From positions 201,354,102-201,418,101 of the forward strand of contig CM040125.1 of NCBI GenBank assembly GCA_022559845.1: DNA of 64,000 nt, written 5' to 3'. The notes under the pieces are model-generated. The model was not told where the DNA came from, searched no databases, and worked only from the letters and a program-made list of their open reading frames with translations. Numbering within the stretch: the stretch's first letter is position 1; each line of letters begins with the position of its first letter. A program made the translations under genes and the position numbers. The stretch is from Amorphophallus konjac (lineage: Eukaryota > Streptophyta > Magnoliopsida > Alismatales > Araceae). Positions 23,328-35,729 of the stretch are shown piece after piece.

Positions 23328-23628
23328 TGAATCGTAAATCCCCAAAAATATGTATTTCAAGGTCTAGAGCAACTTCCAAGGTTAGACATGTGACTCAACC
23401 ATCATCACCATATCTGAAATGACTCTTTGGTGGCAGCTGTGACAGATTTCAAATATGGCAAATGTCACCACACCTGTTGCTGGCAGCCAATGAGATATGA
23501 TCCTAGAAAGGTACAATAAGCAGAGAAGTGACCTGAGCCAATAAGGAAGCAGTCTGCAGGATGTTGTCCACAAGGATCATTAAATGCTCAGATTTGGAAC
23601 ATAAGGAAAGTCTTATTGTATATTTCCT

Positions 23629-23979
23629 TTGAACCAATCAAAAGAAAGCAAGTGTGAAGACACCTTTTCCACTCAAGCTGAACCAATCAGTGGACAGCTT
23701 TTTGGTGGGAAAATTTCCTCTCTTGTGGAGCCAAGAAAGGACATGCACCTCCAGATATTGGGAGTGCTGAAACTAGAAGAAGAAGGAGAAGTTGCTACTG
23801 CTAGTGCCGCCGGCGCCCCTTGGAGAAGAGAAGGACAACGCAAGAAGCCAGCTACGTCCAGAACTGAAAGAGAAGAAGAAGAAGAAGGAGAAGAAGGTGA
23901 AGAGCTAAAGGTGATTTATGAAGATATGAAGCAAACCCACGAGCTCCTCTTCCACCTGCTCGTTGCATTGCAAAAATAA
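23629..23979 (+). CDS. Leader open frame inside the S2 5' LTR (116 codons), function unknown
   Basis: An ATG frame about 300 bp after the TATA box, so it would lie in the transcribed leader. The product is Glu/Lys/Arg-rich with a run of EEEEEGEEGEE, a PWRREGQRKKP segment and a leucine-rich end (HELLFHLLVALQK). It stays open in the 3' LTR copy at 58355-58813, where it is 36 codons longer through an in-frame duplication. It may be a real small protein or a by-product of a GAA-rich purine tract. S1 and S3 LTRs have purine tracts at the same place but no homologous protein. Confidence 0.3.
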   Translation: MNQSKESKCEDTFSTQAEPISGQLFGGKISSLVEPRKDMHLQILGVLKLEEEGEVATASAAGAPWRREGQRKKPATSRTEREEEEEGEEGEELKVIYEDMKQTHELLFHLLVALQK

Positions 23980-24591
23980 AGCTAACATCATAGAAGCAAC
24001 GAACCTCCTCGCAACAAATCAAGCTCTCCATATTTCAGACAAGGACTTTTGCATTTTGCATTGAGCTTCACTCTTCCTGTCTGAGCTTTTCATCATCCTT
24101 TTTCTTTTGTTTGATCTTATTTAATGAAACCTTGAACCGTCCCTACCGGTGACAGTAGGAAGACAAATCAAGCTTGTGTGCTTGAATCTAAGGTCTGGCC
24201 AGTGTGCCATCAAGCCGTGTATTAGCAATTCCTTAAGAGAGGATAGTCTCTTTGCAAGCTGTAAGGTAGCGAGTTGTTAAGTTGGGCATTCAGCGGATTG
24301 TGCAGTTGCACTAGGGAAGCCTTACTTGATTTAAGTAAGGGGTGGACGTAGGACTTTGGAGAAAGTCCGAACCACCTAAAAAATCCTTGTTCATGTGGTT
24401 TGCATGTGTGATTGCTCTTTGCTAGATGCTTGTCTAGGCAAGTATCTATGTACTCTCTTACATTGTGCGTGTGCATTACCTGCATCTTATAGTAGTTATC
24501 TTTATTCCCCTGCGGTTAGTTTTAGTTCTCGAAAAAGAGGGCCGGATCTATTCACCCCTTGCCTCTAGATCAGCCATTCACACACAACACG

Positions 24592-24603
24592 TGGTATCAG
24601 AGC
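24592..24603 (+). other. S2 primer binding site (initiator tRNA-Met)
   Basis: TGGTATCAGAGC, two bases after the LTR terminal CA. Confidence 0.9.
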
Positions 24604-24612
24604 CAATCTCTC

Positions 24613-25358
24613 ATGATGGGGTCCAACGACCTTCAAAGAAATGGTGAAATGGCGTCCAAGGGTCTCATGCCCGAAGGACATTCTGTCAACAGACCACCCT
24701 TCTTCACTGGAACTAACTACTCATATTGGAAAAATCGTATGCAGGTGTTCGTCCGTGCTCAAGACTATGAGGTTTGGAGAGTTGTTAGCAAAGGTCCCTA
24801 TGAGCTTCCAGAAGATGAGGATACTTGGATAAAGGAGCAGATAAGGAGATCCACAATCAACTGGAGTGTGAAGCACATAATGCAGTGCTCTCTCTATCCT
24901 ATGGAGTTCTCGAGAGTATCAACATGTGCTACAGCCAAAGAGATGTGGGATAGCTTAGAGGTAATATACGAACGCACATATCAAGTACGTGAGACCAAAG
25001 CCAACATGTTGATCTCAGAGTATGAAATGTTTAAAATGAAGCCAGATGAATCCATTTCAGATATGTACACTCGTTTGACTCAGCTCACTAATAGTCTAAT
25101 TGGCTTAGGAAAGAATTATTCTGAGCAGGAAATTGTAAGGAAGATTCTTCGATCACCGACACCAGCTTGGCATACTAAAGCCACTGTGGTTGAAGGATCC
25201 AAAGATTTATCAACCACCAAGGTAGAAGAACTCATAAGATCTCTCATGACCTATGAGATAAATCTCAAAAATAAGAAAGTAGATGTAAGCAAGAAAAAGC
25301 CTCTAGCACTGAAAGCTGGACCAAGCAATCGAGGAACATCCGAGGAAGGTGAGTCATC
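24613..25358 (+). pseudogene. gag: S2 gag, N-terminal part (UBN2-type domain), split by OG1
   Basis: Starts at the tandem ATGs 24613/24616 just after the primer site. Residues of the UBN2/gag-polypeptide family are clear: PPFFTGTNYSYWKNRM, a Trp-Val-Val segment, CATAKEMWDSLEVIYE, ADESISDMYTR-like MKPDESISDMYTR, LGKNYSEQEIVRKIL and LSTTKVEELIRSL. The frame is fully open to the OG1 junction after ...SEEGESS. It resumes in the same frame at 50447. The protein would be the nucleocapsid precursor. Intactness of this half contrasts with the broken pol. Confidence 0.85.
25354..25358. repeat. Target-site duplication of OG1 (left copy, TCATC)
   Basis: TCATC precedes TGTAGATTG, and the same pentamer follows ...CAACA at 50447-50451. 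S2 gag sequence is contiguous across the pair. Confidence 0.85.
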
Positions 25359-27316
25359 TGTAGATTGTTTATTATGTTCTATCCTGCCCCTTTAAACTAA
25401 AATATGCATAAACATGTGAATCAAAGAAAAGAGAGATGAAAGGATGAGAAGGACATACCATGATCGCCACCAAGGTTCTAACAACACCAAAAGGATGAAG
25501 AGATCAAGGGATGGCGCCGTGTACCTTGGAACTTGAAGAGTTGATCGCGCTTGACAAAGGGGTGTGGGAGCAATGTAGATTCAAACCTCCTCATCTTCCA
25601 GCCGACTAGAAGAAGAGGGCCTCACGTTCATACCATGCTCTCCTGCAAAACAAAGCCAAACACAAATATAAAAACCAATTAGATCATGAAGTGTAGCATC
25701 AATCCCGCAGTGATAAAATAGGGGTAGAAATTGACGACAAACTCACCGGGGGAGGTTTTTAACCCCTGTGGAAGGGTGTAAAATATATGTGTCTGTGTTG
25801 TGCATGCATAGGATTTGAAATCACGAGATTTGATTGAGAGAATAGAGAGAAAATGATGATGCAAAATGTGTAAAAATGCAAGTGTTGCAGAAAGTGCAGA
25901 AAATTATGATGATTTGTGACTTCGAGAGGAGGAGAACTAAGAGAATAGATCATGAAATCAAGCCCAAAAGGATGGAATGGAAAGCTAATACTTCTCTATT
26001 CAAGATGAGGTCGAAGTTGTGAGTTGGAGATGTAGCATGGCTTCACCCCACGTCCGGAAAGAGCCCCCCGTCGCCACTGCGAACTGGGCAGTTTATATAG
26101 AGTTTGCAAGAAAATCCTTATCTTCCTCTCACGATTGCTGGAGATATAGTCCAAGATAAATCGAGTTCTATGGATCAAACTCGAGATAATACTAAGGACA
26201 AGAGATAGAAACAAATGGGACTCTATTTGGAGGAGTATTCTAGAAGAAATGGCTCCCGGAAGGTAGGCCCATCGCATAGAAAAATAGAGTTTGACTTGTA
26301 TTAGGACACCTAAATCCAGAACTTTCAACCAATATTTCTAGAGATATACCCAATGAAAATTCGAGCTCTATGGATAAAACTCGAGATAATACAAAGGGCA
26401 AGAGATTGGAACAAACGGAGATCAATTTGGACGACTATTCCCAAAGTTATGACCATTTGAAGAAGGCCACGGCAAATCGATTTTCAGGATAGAGTCCAGA
26501 GTAGGCTGGACTATTAAACTGGCCTAGCGGTCTATCGCAGGGCCGCAAGGGGATTGCAAACGGTCTAGGGGGTGACCGCAAGACTCCAGGGATGAAATGG
26601 GATGATCTCGGACAAGTTTCTAGAAAATGGTCTAGTGAATGACCATTTTTGAAGGCCTAGCGGTCTAGCAAATGACCGCTAGGCTGTTGGAGGAAAAATT
26701 CTGGGCAGACTTTGCACTACTTTAGAAATTGGAACATATATCAAAAATGGTTCCGAATTAGCGAAAGTAGTAGAAGAATAAATTGTAGATAACTGAAAGA
26801 TGAACAACTTTTATGAAGAGAGCAATTGATAAAACGAGTGAAAGAGGGAGAAAATGGGGCGATAACAGAGAGAGAGAATTCTGGGACGCAGGTGAACATC
26901 ACAGCCCACCGGAAAAATGTGAATAACTTGAAATCGGTGGAGAACTAGCTAATGGTGTAGAAGAAGAAATTGTAGAGATTTGAAAGTCGAACAACATTGG
27001 TGATGGAAACTATTTGAATAGATGAACAGAAGGGGATGAAAAATGACCATTTTCAAGACTGCACAATGAAAGGGGCCGAATGCTTGAAGGAAAGTCAACC
27101 AAAATGGGCCGTAAGTCAATTTGGAATGCCGAATGTTGATAAGATAAGCTCCAGGGCTCTAAGAAATCATGATCTCTAAGGCTCAAAAGTTAAGGAACAA
27201 TGAAATGGGCTCGAAATCCGTCTAAGGAAGACTCCAAAATAATGGGTAATTCAGGACATCAAAAATAATGAATAAGAGAAATGACGCGACTTGCGGGTTA
27301 AAAACGGGTGTCAACA
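25359..27316 (-). repeat. OG1 3' LTR (1958 bp)
   Basis: Aligned with 48473-50446 along its length, with several percent difference by eye, more than between the S3 LTRs. It contains a TATA-like TATATAA on the minus strand (about 26092-26098) and the GCGGTC array (26527-26690). Confidence 0.85.
26527..26690. repeat. GCGGTC-N8-GACCGC motif array (OG1 3' LTR)
   Basis: Four units: GCGGTC-N8-GGCCGC, ACGGTC-N8-GACCGC, ATGGTC-N8-GACCAT and GCGGTC-N8-GACCGC. The gap is eight bases in each. The same array occurs in the other LTR at about 49643-49812. It lies upstream of TATA in minus-strand sense. Confidence 0.75.
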
Positions 27317-29176
27317 GATGCCCCTCCTTGATGTCTGCTTTGTTAGGAAACAAGCGAAAGTAACGCGGAGGTGAAATGGAAAGGAGATGGAGCGAAAGCG
27401 ATAGCAACGAGAAATGGAGATGAAGCAAAGAGGAAGCAGAGAGAACTGATAAGCGGGCATCAAGGCAAAAGACACTCGTTATAACCAACAAGCGACATGA
27501 ATTCTCCCGAAAACGCCAAACTAACCACTCGGAATGGATGACCCGGATGAGACATGCCTAGAGAACTAAACTAAGGAAAAGGAAACACATCCAGTCTCAT
27601 TGGGGACACAATCCACATACAATGAGTAGGTCGGCAAGAAACACATCATAAGAGCTGGAAAAGGAAAGATAAAACTGAGATAAAATCCAGACATGAATCA
27701 CGCTGGCCAACCAGACCAAGCGGGCAGATCAGAGAAATCGTTCAAATTTAGAGTGGAATGAGGAATCTCTTACCCAGAAAGGCAACACAATAAACTATTA
27801 CTGAGGAGAAACCTTGAACGGATCACGAGACGTGAATGCTTAAAATGACATGATGCATGCTAGACTAAAATAAAGAAATCATCAAAATGAATGCAAAGAA
27901 AATATAAAATAGAAAGTACTCAAGGATATTATTGCTAGACCAAGTCAAGACGGGGTCAAGAGTCTTCTTGCAACCACGGCGTGCGAGACAGAGTCCATCG
28001 TTCCCCACCCGACTCAACTGAGCGGCCTATCCAACGATTAATTGTATGCTCCTGGATCATCATCATTTTTGTTAAAGGAGATCATCAGATCCTAGAACAC
28101 ATGGCCAACCAGCCGGTCCTTGAGAGGCTATAATAAGGCAGATACCATATAGTAATGCAACAGTGAGTAGGGATAGAGAGCCATACCTGACTTACTTGCC
28201 AAGTGAAATGGCATTTTTTTAGATTTTAGATTTTTTATATTTTTATGGATTTTCAAATAAGACAACATGACAAATAAGTAAGCATAAACATAACGAAGAA
28301 AACATAACCATCAACTGAACGACAAACAACACAACATAACATAACGATCAAATGAATAGAAAATAATGCAACATAACATAACAAAGACAAACAAGCACAC
28401 ATATGCAATGGCATGAACAAACCACATGTATGCACGATGAACATGGTGGGACAAGATAACAACGCGGTGGGACAACACACGGTTGGGACAAGGATATGAG
28501 GGATGACCACACGGTTGGGACAACACACAGGACATAGAGGGACGACTAACAACATATGCAAGACAATAAACAACATGCGGTGAGAGACAAAACAACATGC
28601 GTGGGATGACACGGAGGGACATAAACACGTGACAAGGACACGGCGGGAGGAAAGACATGACAAATACGCCCTTCAATCAAAGCCCAAGATCAGAATGAAG
28701 CAGAACCACCAGGTTCATAGTCGTGAGGCAATGCCTTCTCATAAATACATGATGAAGTGAAGCGAGAGCTGAGAAGGACACGAGCTTCAAAACAGATCGA
28801 GAGATATAGATTGAAGAAGAGAGAATAAATCAGAAGTCGTGAACAGGAGACAGATAGAACAAAATATGGAGCAAAGAAAGCCTGAGTACCTGTAACCTGC
28901 ACACTTAACAAAATAGATAATCACCCGACAGAGTCAGGGAAAGAGAATGGTAACCACCCGACAGGGTCGGGGATGAATTAGAGGCAAAATCTGGATATAC
29001 CATAGAATTGGGAGATGTCCCGAGATCGGGATGAAAAGACATAGGCCGAGGCCTAAAATTGTGAGAGGAGGGAAAATTTGGAGGATCCGGAGAAAAGGAG
29101 AGGAATGGGGACGCACGGACCTACGAAAGGAGGAGAAAATGATGGAAATATGATCAGATGGAGGAAGGTATGCCAC
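27317..29176 (-). other. OG1 3' noncoding region and polypurine tract
   Basis: In minus-strand sense it ends in AAGGAGGGGCATC next to the LTR (27317-27330). The rest is A-rich on the plus strand with many ACAACA/ATAACA-type words at 28260-28600 and no credible protein. RT or integrase would be expected here in a complete element, but none is seen. Confidence 0.5.
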
Positions 29177-30726
29177 TCAAGGGTGGGAACTGAGTAGAAG
29201 GAAGAATGAATGAAAAGAAGGAGAGGAAGAGGTGGACCCCTGAATGCACAACTGGCGGCTCTTGAACCTGCGTCGCTGCCTCTTCTTAGGGGAAATTGGC
29301 TTGTAATGGACCCGCCTGGCGGGGGCTCGAATCCTTGGGCACCTTGCCTTGCAATATCTTCTTAGATAGTGAGCCCATCTAGCAGACGTCCTGGCCCGGC
29401 TATGAATATACAGCCTTACCGGGGCGGTTGCCCCTAGACACCCGGTGCTAACACCATGTGGACATTCTTGAATAGTGAACTCCTTAGATGCATGAACATC
29501 AAAAAACCATGGAGTCTTATAACCCGGCACAAGGATCCTGAGATTTGGCAACTGCACTCGACGATCAACCTTGAAACACAACTCTCTTGATAAAAGAGCA
29601 GGATGGGACTAAGGGAGAGCAATACACATGGCGGGCATACTGAGAAACTGAGAGAGATTGCAGAAGGTGTGCAGAATATCCTTTGAGAATATAGAAGATA
29701 CGGCCAATTGCCCCTTAAACATATAGTGCATAATCTGCTTGGCGGCCGTATGAGTTAGCACAATCTAGGTGGAGAACCCCTCTTGGCCAATTATCTGAAC
29801 TGCGACGGAGCGAGGAGTAATAACAGCATCAATAATCGAACCTCCGACAAGCAATGAGAATGCCACCGGCCTCGCTTGAGAGGAAACTGGCACCAATGCG
29901 AGGGAACTCTTCTTTGTAACCGACATAGGAGATAGTGGCACATCAACCCCGAGATAGCCTGGGACCAGGACATGTATCGACATCCAGAGGATAAACTCTT
30001 GAACTTTGAAATGCACAACCGGCAAGTAATCATCTTGACTCGGCTCATCGTCTCCCTGGGGACCAGACCCGAGGGGCACCGAAGGTAGCGCACACCCGCT
30101 CCGTGGGGGGTAAGTGGATGGAGAAGTGGAGGTGGTAGAAGTAGGTTCAGATGACGTGGAGGCTTCAACGGGAGTGGTGTGTTTAGGTGGAGGCAAAGGG
30201 GTTGTGATGATGGCAAGCTCGAGTGCAGGCAAAGGTGAAGCCAGAGGTGAAGGTGGGGGTATAGCCTGCTCAGGCTCGAGCCACGATGGTGACGGAGATG
30301 GCCAAGGCGGTGGAGATGGTGGAGGTGATGGAAGCACTAGTGGCGGAGATGGAGATGATGGTGATGGTAATGGAGATGGTTATGATGGCGATGAAGGCGA
30401 TGGGGGTAGTGGACATGGATGTGGAGAGGGCAAAGAGGGAGGTCGTGGCGCCCACTGTCGACGTGTCGACACAACGCGTCGAGCGGCGTTAGGGATAGAA
30501 GTAGTGGAAGTGACGGCGGGAGAAGAAGGGGAGGCATTGGCCTGAGCAGAGGCTTGGGTTTGTGGAGGTTGCAGAGATTGGATAGGAGATGGTGAAGGTA
30601 ACAGAGTAGGTGACGGAGCAAGTGCAGCACTAGACGAGGAATCACAGGGGTGCCCCTGGTCTTGAAGTAACAGAGACGGCTGCCTAGGCGACACTTCTTG
30701 TTGCTGCTGCTTGCTGTGAAGATGTA
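29177..30726 (-). pseudogene. OG1 gag-downstream region: Pro/Ser-rich plus two similar FKV-LVPGY segments
   Basis: One frame with several stops (including near 30380, 29765 and 29581). It starts with a long Pro/Ser/Ala-rich stretch. Two related segments follow: HFKVQEFILWMSIHVLVPGY (about 30025-29965) and CFKVDRRVQLPNLRILVPGY (about 29580-29520). An Arg/Lys-rich end (KKRQRRRFKSRQ) closes the region. No retropepsin DTG/DSG is visible. The segments could be an internal domain duplication, and I do not recognise the domain. Confidence 0.4.
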
Positions 30727-32261
30727 GAATGACTTCATGAATAGCGTCCCAATCAATCCTTTTCTGATCTTCCAAATCATAAAGATAATCCCGGAACTTG
30801 GGGCAATCCTCAACCAAATGCCCCTGCTGGCGGTGAAAGTCACAGAACTGGAGGAAGCGGCAACACGTGAGTGGCCATCAAAGCCCGAAAAATATCAGTA
30901 AAACACTCCGACAACGGAGGACGAGGGGCCTTCTTCAAGCAAGGTGGGGAAGGTTGCGGAGACGGAAGTGGAGGTTGCGTAGGCAATGGTGCGTGGTGAC
31001 TAGTGGAGAGACTAGGTAGAGACAAATGTGGAGCGGGATGAGAGGGTATATAGACAGCATCCACCTGCTCGGGGCGTGGTGTTTCCTTGATTGGGGGTGG
31101 CGATGGATATGGGTATGAGGAGATGGAGGGACGTTGGCTCATGGAAGGTTGACATGTGGGAGGGTACGTGTATGTAGCAGTGGAGGGTTGACTCGTGGAG
31201 GGCTATGTGGTAGTAGGCAGGCTCTTGGCGGGCTGACTCATGGGAGCATAGAGTTGGCTTGTGGAGGGCGAGGTGTAAGTGGAGGTGGATGGTGGAGACT
31301 CGGGGTCATGGGAATCTTGGAGTTGTTGGCGGATGAAGCAGGCTCGGCTATAAAGTTGTTGCCCGGACGTGATGTCTTTGAGGGCTAAGATGAACCGGTA
31401 CTCGGGCATTGCATTGGAAATCAGCATCTTGATCAACTCCTGCTCCAGAATGTGCCCCGGGACTTGCGCGGCAAGGCGGCGCCAGCGGTCGGCAAAGGTG
31501 CAAAACTCCTCTTCGGGCTCCATCTTCTCATGGGCCAGATCCACCATAGAATATCTGGGCCCAACCTTGTCATGAATTTGCTGAATGAACTTCTCTTGAA
31601 CGACTTGGAAATTCATAATCTGCTCTTGTGGAAGAGAAAAGAATCAATCTCGAGCCGGGTCTTCCAAAGGCAGACCGAATAGATAGGCCATCAAACATTG
31701 GTCATGTCGAAATTGGGCCGACTCATAAAGAAACTTCTTTAAGTGCACATAGGGATCACCAACTCCACCATAACGGTGATATGCGGGAATTTGTAAAGAT
31801 GGAGGAAGTCGAAGACTTTGAAATATGAATGGAATACTTAAGGAGGACTTAGGATCGATCTTACGTTGAAGTTCATCAAGTTGACGCTGGGTTTGAGCAA
31901 TCATCTCCTGGGTAGGGAGAGATCGAGAAGAATATGGGCCAACTTGAGCAAGAGGTTGTGAATTCGGACCAGGATGATGGTAATAGGCCGGATAAGAGGA
32001 TCCGGGCTGAGAAGAAGAAGGACCCATTCTGAAAATGGAAGGATATGCGGGCCTGGAAGAAGCATGAGCATAAGGACCCATTGGGCCGGTAGCAATATGG
32101 GCAGAAGGAGCAGGCCCTTTAGAGGAATAAGGCTCATTAGAAATTGGGCCAGCAGCATATGAAGGAGAAGAAAGAGGCCCATGATGGGAAGAGGGCCCAT
32201 TATGAGAAGAAGGCCCATTAAGATGAGATGCAATGAGACATTGGGCCTGGGCCGAGTCCAT
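30727..32261 (-). pseudogene. gag: OG1 gag (Tat/Ogre-type Retrotrans_gag)
   Basis: From the ATG at 32261, a Ser/Pro/Gly-rich head of about 140 residues, then the gag core: FQSLRLPPSLQIPAYHRYGG, DPYVHLKKF, QFRHDQCLMAYLFGLPLED, a TGA where the family has Trp, KFIQQ, EEEFCTFADRWRRLAAQVPG and MLISNAMPEYR. A Pro-rich linker leads to DIFRALMATHVLPLPPV, then a frameshift and CDFHRQQGHLVEDC (about 30820), the family's metal-binding-like motif. The protein would form capsid. The core is recognisable but the copy is not functional. The start codon is tentative. Confidence 0.7.
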
Positions 32262-33640
32262 TTGGCGAACACGGCTTGAAAATGGGCCATGAGATTAGCC
32301 TATTCCTCGGATGGATCAGAAGGACCACAGGAAGATGGGCCCACGTGGGAAGAGGATTCCACGCGGAATAAGAAAGAAAATGAGAGGAAGAAGGGTACAA
32401 GGGGCTAGAATGATGCTCCATGAGAGCAAATGGAGACTTAATACAAGGAGGGAAGCAAGGGCTTAATGGGCTTGAAGACAAGAGGGGGCTGACCCACTAA
32501 TGCAAAGACTAAGGGAAGATAGACATATGACAATGGACTAGACAATGGACGCACCAAATGGACAGACCTAAGTGGGCCTATCAACACCAAAACATGTGGA
32601 TGATGATGGAAATGCAACACAAACACCACTAATGGGCTTGGACAAGCCCAAACAACACAAACAATGCAATATGAGAGTTTTCACCCAAGTCAAACAAGTT
32701 AATATGACGGGAAATATTTTAGAAGTTTTAATATACCTTTTAATGATTTGAATTAAACATAATTCTCTCAAGATAGGAATACTATGGGAATAAGGTCCAA
32801 ACTTTGGGTTGACTAAGATTAATTTTCTCACACGTATGCAAATGCAAACCTAAGGGGTGGAAAAGGTACAACTGGCCCGACGTCCGTGTGGGAATCCACG
32901 GCTCACGGGGACTTACGGAGGTCCCGAATAAGATCACCTAGTCGACCCCAAGGAATATGGGGGTGAGAGGATCACTTACCAAGGTAGGAATGTGACTATG
33001 ATATGCAATGCATGATGCTATGTGCACCGGAGTGCATGCAAAAATCTAGCATAAAAGTGAAAAATGAAGGCAAGATTTACTAATGCAAACACAATGATAT
33101 GCGTGCAAACTATATATGGGAACGAAGATAATATAAAGGACAACAAGGCATGAGCAGGAAACAACACAATCGGTACCTAGAAGGCAAAGAAATTATCAAT
33201 GCAAAACGTACCTATGAATCCGCCCCTGAACCTGCATGCAGATTTTATGCATGTGGACATCAAAAAATGTCGACGAGGATCATACGTCATGCACGTCTCG
33301 ACACTCGAGAGCAAGCTGAAGATGGAAATACCGAATAAACCTCACGCCTCGCCCGATCAGGACGAGAACTCGCTTGGTGGTCTACTACCCGCTAAGGAAG
33401 CCCCCCAAGCGGAAGATACAGCTACAACGCTCCGACAGGCCATGTCGAGAGCTGAATCAAAGAAAAGTCGAGAACTCCGGCACAGTCTCGGGATACACCG
33501 AAAGTCATGTAAAGTCTGGGACCAAGCCCCAAAAGCTGTAAACAGAATATTATGAAGGCCATATGTTGCAACTAGAACATTCCAGGAGCGCTAACACTCG
33601 AATAAATGGTTGCGACTTGAAAAGAATCCATTCGAGGCTT
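32262..33640 (-). other. OG1 leader upstream of gag, proximal part
   Basis: No convincing protein on either strand. The plus strand carries repeated GGCCCA-type words around 32080-32640 (Pro/Gly/Ser codons on the minus strand) that continue the low-complexity style of the gag head. Confidence 0.4.
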
Positions 33641-33644
33641 AAAA

Positions 33645-33970
33645 CAGCGCGAAAGGGCCTTAAACCGGCGCGCTCTAAACCGACGCGCCCCTTTAACATC
33701 TTAATCTGGCGCGCCCCTTCAACATCTTAATTCGGCGCGTCCCATTTTTTTCATTGGCCCTTGCTTTGGCCTTAAACCGGCGCACCCTTGCTTGGCATTA
33801 AACCGGCGCGCCCCTCCTTGGTTGGCTGTTAAACCGGCGCGCCCCTTGCATTTTGGTTAAACCGACACGCCCCTTCATCTTGTGTTAAACCGGCGCGCCC
33901 TTTTCTCATTGATATGGGTTAAACCGGCGGGCACCCTTTCCCTTGCATCTCGTGTTAATCCAGCGCGCAA
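33645..33970. repeat. TTAAACCGGCGCGCCCC motif array, left block
   Basis: About nine copies of ACCGGCGCGCC (an AscI-like palindrome GGCGCGCC with an AAACC lead-in), spaced about 25-45 bp apart with unique spacers. A related block lies at 35265-35605. Confidence 0.75.
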
Positions 33971-34925
33971 ACAAGCCGTCCCATCTACATTCCGATGCTC
34001 TGTTTTGCATCATTATGGCGTGCAGAGGACATTCAATGCCCATGACTCTGCTTCTACCTTCGTTCGACAGTACACAAGGAGTAGCAGCAAGGCAAGCTCC
34101 GGTAGATCTCTGAGCGTCCCATCCTCGGACGAGCAGCAGGGTACGGGACAAATGAACAGCATCCAGCACAGCCAGTCAACTCCCAACTTCGTTGCGGATG
34201 AGGTGGAAATGGCAGGAATGCTCCCAGGCTGGCTGATATATATAAGGGGTAGCATTGTGAGGCCGAAGAGGAGGATGATCAAGAGAAGAAGGGAACGGAA
34301 GAAGAGAGAAGAGGAAGAAGGGAGAGGCAAAAGGGAAGGCTACTGGTTCGGCTAAGGTCCCTAACGTCCGAAGAGAAGAGGAAGCTACATCCATCCCCAT
34401 ATGCAAGGTGAAGAAGAAAAAGAGAGAGGGTGAGAAAGAGAGAGGGGAGAGAGGGGGAAGAGCTTGTGCTCTGTTCCTCCTTCTCCCCCACCGGTGTATC
34501 TTCTTTTCCCACCTCAACACTTAGCTTCTCTTTTATCTTCTCCATTGTATTCTTCCTTTCCTTTCCCTTGAGGATGAATAAAAGAATGACTTTGTAGGCA
34601 TGCGCAGTATTCTATGGCTCGGATCCTTTCCCCCCTTTTCTTCCGTTTCATTTCTCTGGTTCTATGAATCACCTGGGGTCCTCGGAAGCTTGCCCTTCTG
34701 TGGCATGAACTCTGAGGGAACCCGTTCGAAGGGTGAACAGTCATGGCCACCTACGGCCTACATCCGTCCCGTTCCACGAATTCATCACCCGTGAGTTGTG
34801 AGAGCTCTTGAAGGCTAGTCCTCGAGCTCTCTAACACTCACATTTGGGTTTTTGGACCGCCATGAGGTCTAGATTTGAGGTGTACCCCGGAGTTATCCGT
34901 TTGGTGCCCCTTATTTTGCTCTGGC
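33970..34925 (+). other. Possible plus-strand LTR or promoter remnant embedded in the OG1 leader
   Basis: Downstream of the left GGCGCGCC block lie a TATATATAAGG box (about 34229), a long GAA/AGA-rich purine tract (34260-34450), an AATAAAAG signal (about 34577) and, near 34925, TGGCAACTCC, which resembles a Tat-type primer site. The order is that of an LTR (array, TATA, purine leader, polyadenylation, primer site), but no partner LTR or target duplication was found. Confidence 0.3.
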
Positions 34926-35264
34926 AACTCCTAGTCCGGGGTAGGTGCTGCCCAATCTTCTCCAGAATAAGAACACTCAAGAACAGACGAACAGGATGAG
35001 TTCTCCGAACACGAGAGTAGACGAATAGACTTAGCTCTGTGGGGGAAAGAACAGCTTTCAGCCTGAACTTCTGAGTTCCTTCAATCTTCATGCTCGTTCA
35101 TCTTAATGAATGATTAAAAAAGCTTTAACCACCTTCTCTATCAACTTAACCCATCAATCAAGTGAATAAACCAATCGAAATGTCAATCTACAGGTTGAAG
35201 AAACAAGAACGAAAACAGAAAGAATAAACAGAGCACAAACAGAATGAAATAAGGCTTAACCCGG

Positions 35265-35605
35265 CGCCCCCTTAATCCGGCGTGGGCTAATCCGGCGCGC
35301 TACCCCCCCGCGCCGGATTAGCTCCACACTCAAATCCACTTCAGAATTTTGGATCTCAAACCGGCGCGCTACCCCCCCGCGCCGGATTAGCTCCACACTC
35401 AAACACACTTTGGATTTCCGGAGCTCAAATCGGCGCGCCCCACTCTTCTTAGGCTATTCCGGCGCGACCCCTCTCCCTCCTTGGCATTGACTTAACCCGG
35501 CGCTCCCCCCTTTACACCTCCATAGCCGGCGCGCCTCCCTTGCATCATGTTAAACCGGCGCACCCCTCCTCTCTTCCTTCATATCCATTTAACCGGCGCA
35601 CCTCT
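35265..35605. repeat. ACCGGCGCGCC motif array, right block with hairpins
   Basis: About nine copies. Two form near-perfect hairpins: AATCCGGCGCG at 35289-35299 pairs with CGCGCCGGATT at 35309-35319 around CTACCCCCC, and a second copy sits about 67 bp later. The block ends at a TTATATAAAG box near 35606. Confidence 0.75.
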
Positions 35606-35729
35606 TTTATATAAAGAGGGGGAGGTAAATAATGATAATAAAAGGGAGAAAGGTTCAAACAAAAAAATTGCAAAGATCAATGCCAAATAAAAAAATTAAA
35701 GGAACTCTATTACCCGTGCTTCAATTAAA

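Larger units (their letters stand above)
22503..24589 (+). repeat. S2 5' LTR (2087 bp)
   Basis: TGTGTCCCTGCAG to CACACAACA. It matches 57213-59080 through GAGAGGATAG, after which the 3' copy is cut by G1. It contains the GTCGAC motif array, TATA, a 116-codon frame, and the U5 motif GAACCACCTAAAAAATCC near 24371. Confidence 0.9.

Noticed and set aside
28253..28676. Cys/Val-rich minus-strand frames of 121-136 codons
   Set aside because: Arise from ACA/CAT-rich plus-strand repeats in the OG1 3' region; no domain, two competing frames.
30114..30545. Plus-strand 143-codon Gly/Asp-rich protein
   Set aside because: Shadow of the Pro/Ser-rich minus-strand OG1 region; low-complexity codons read in reverse.
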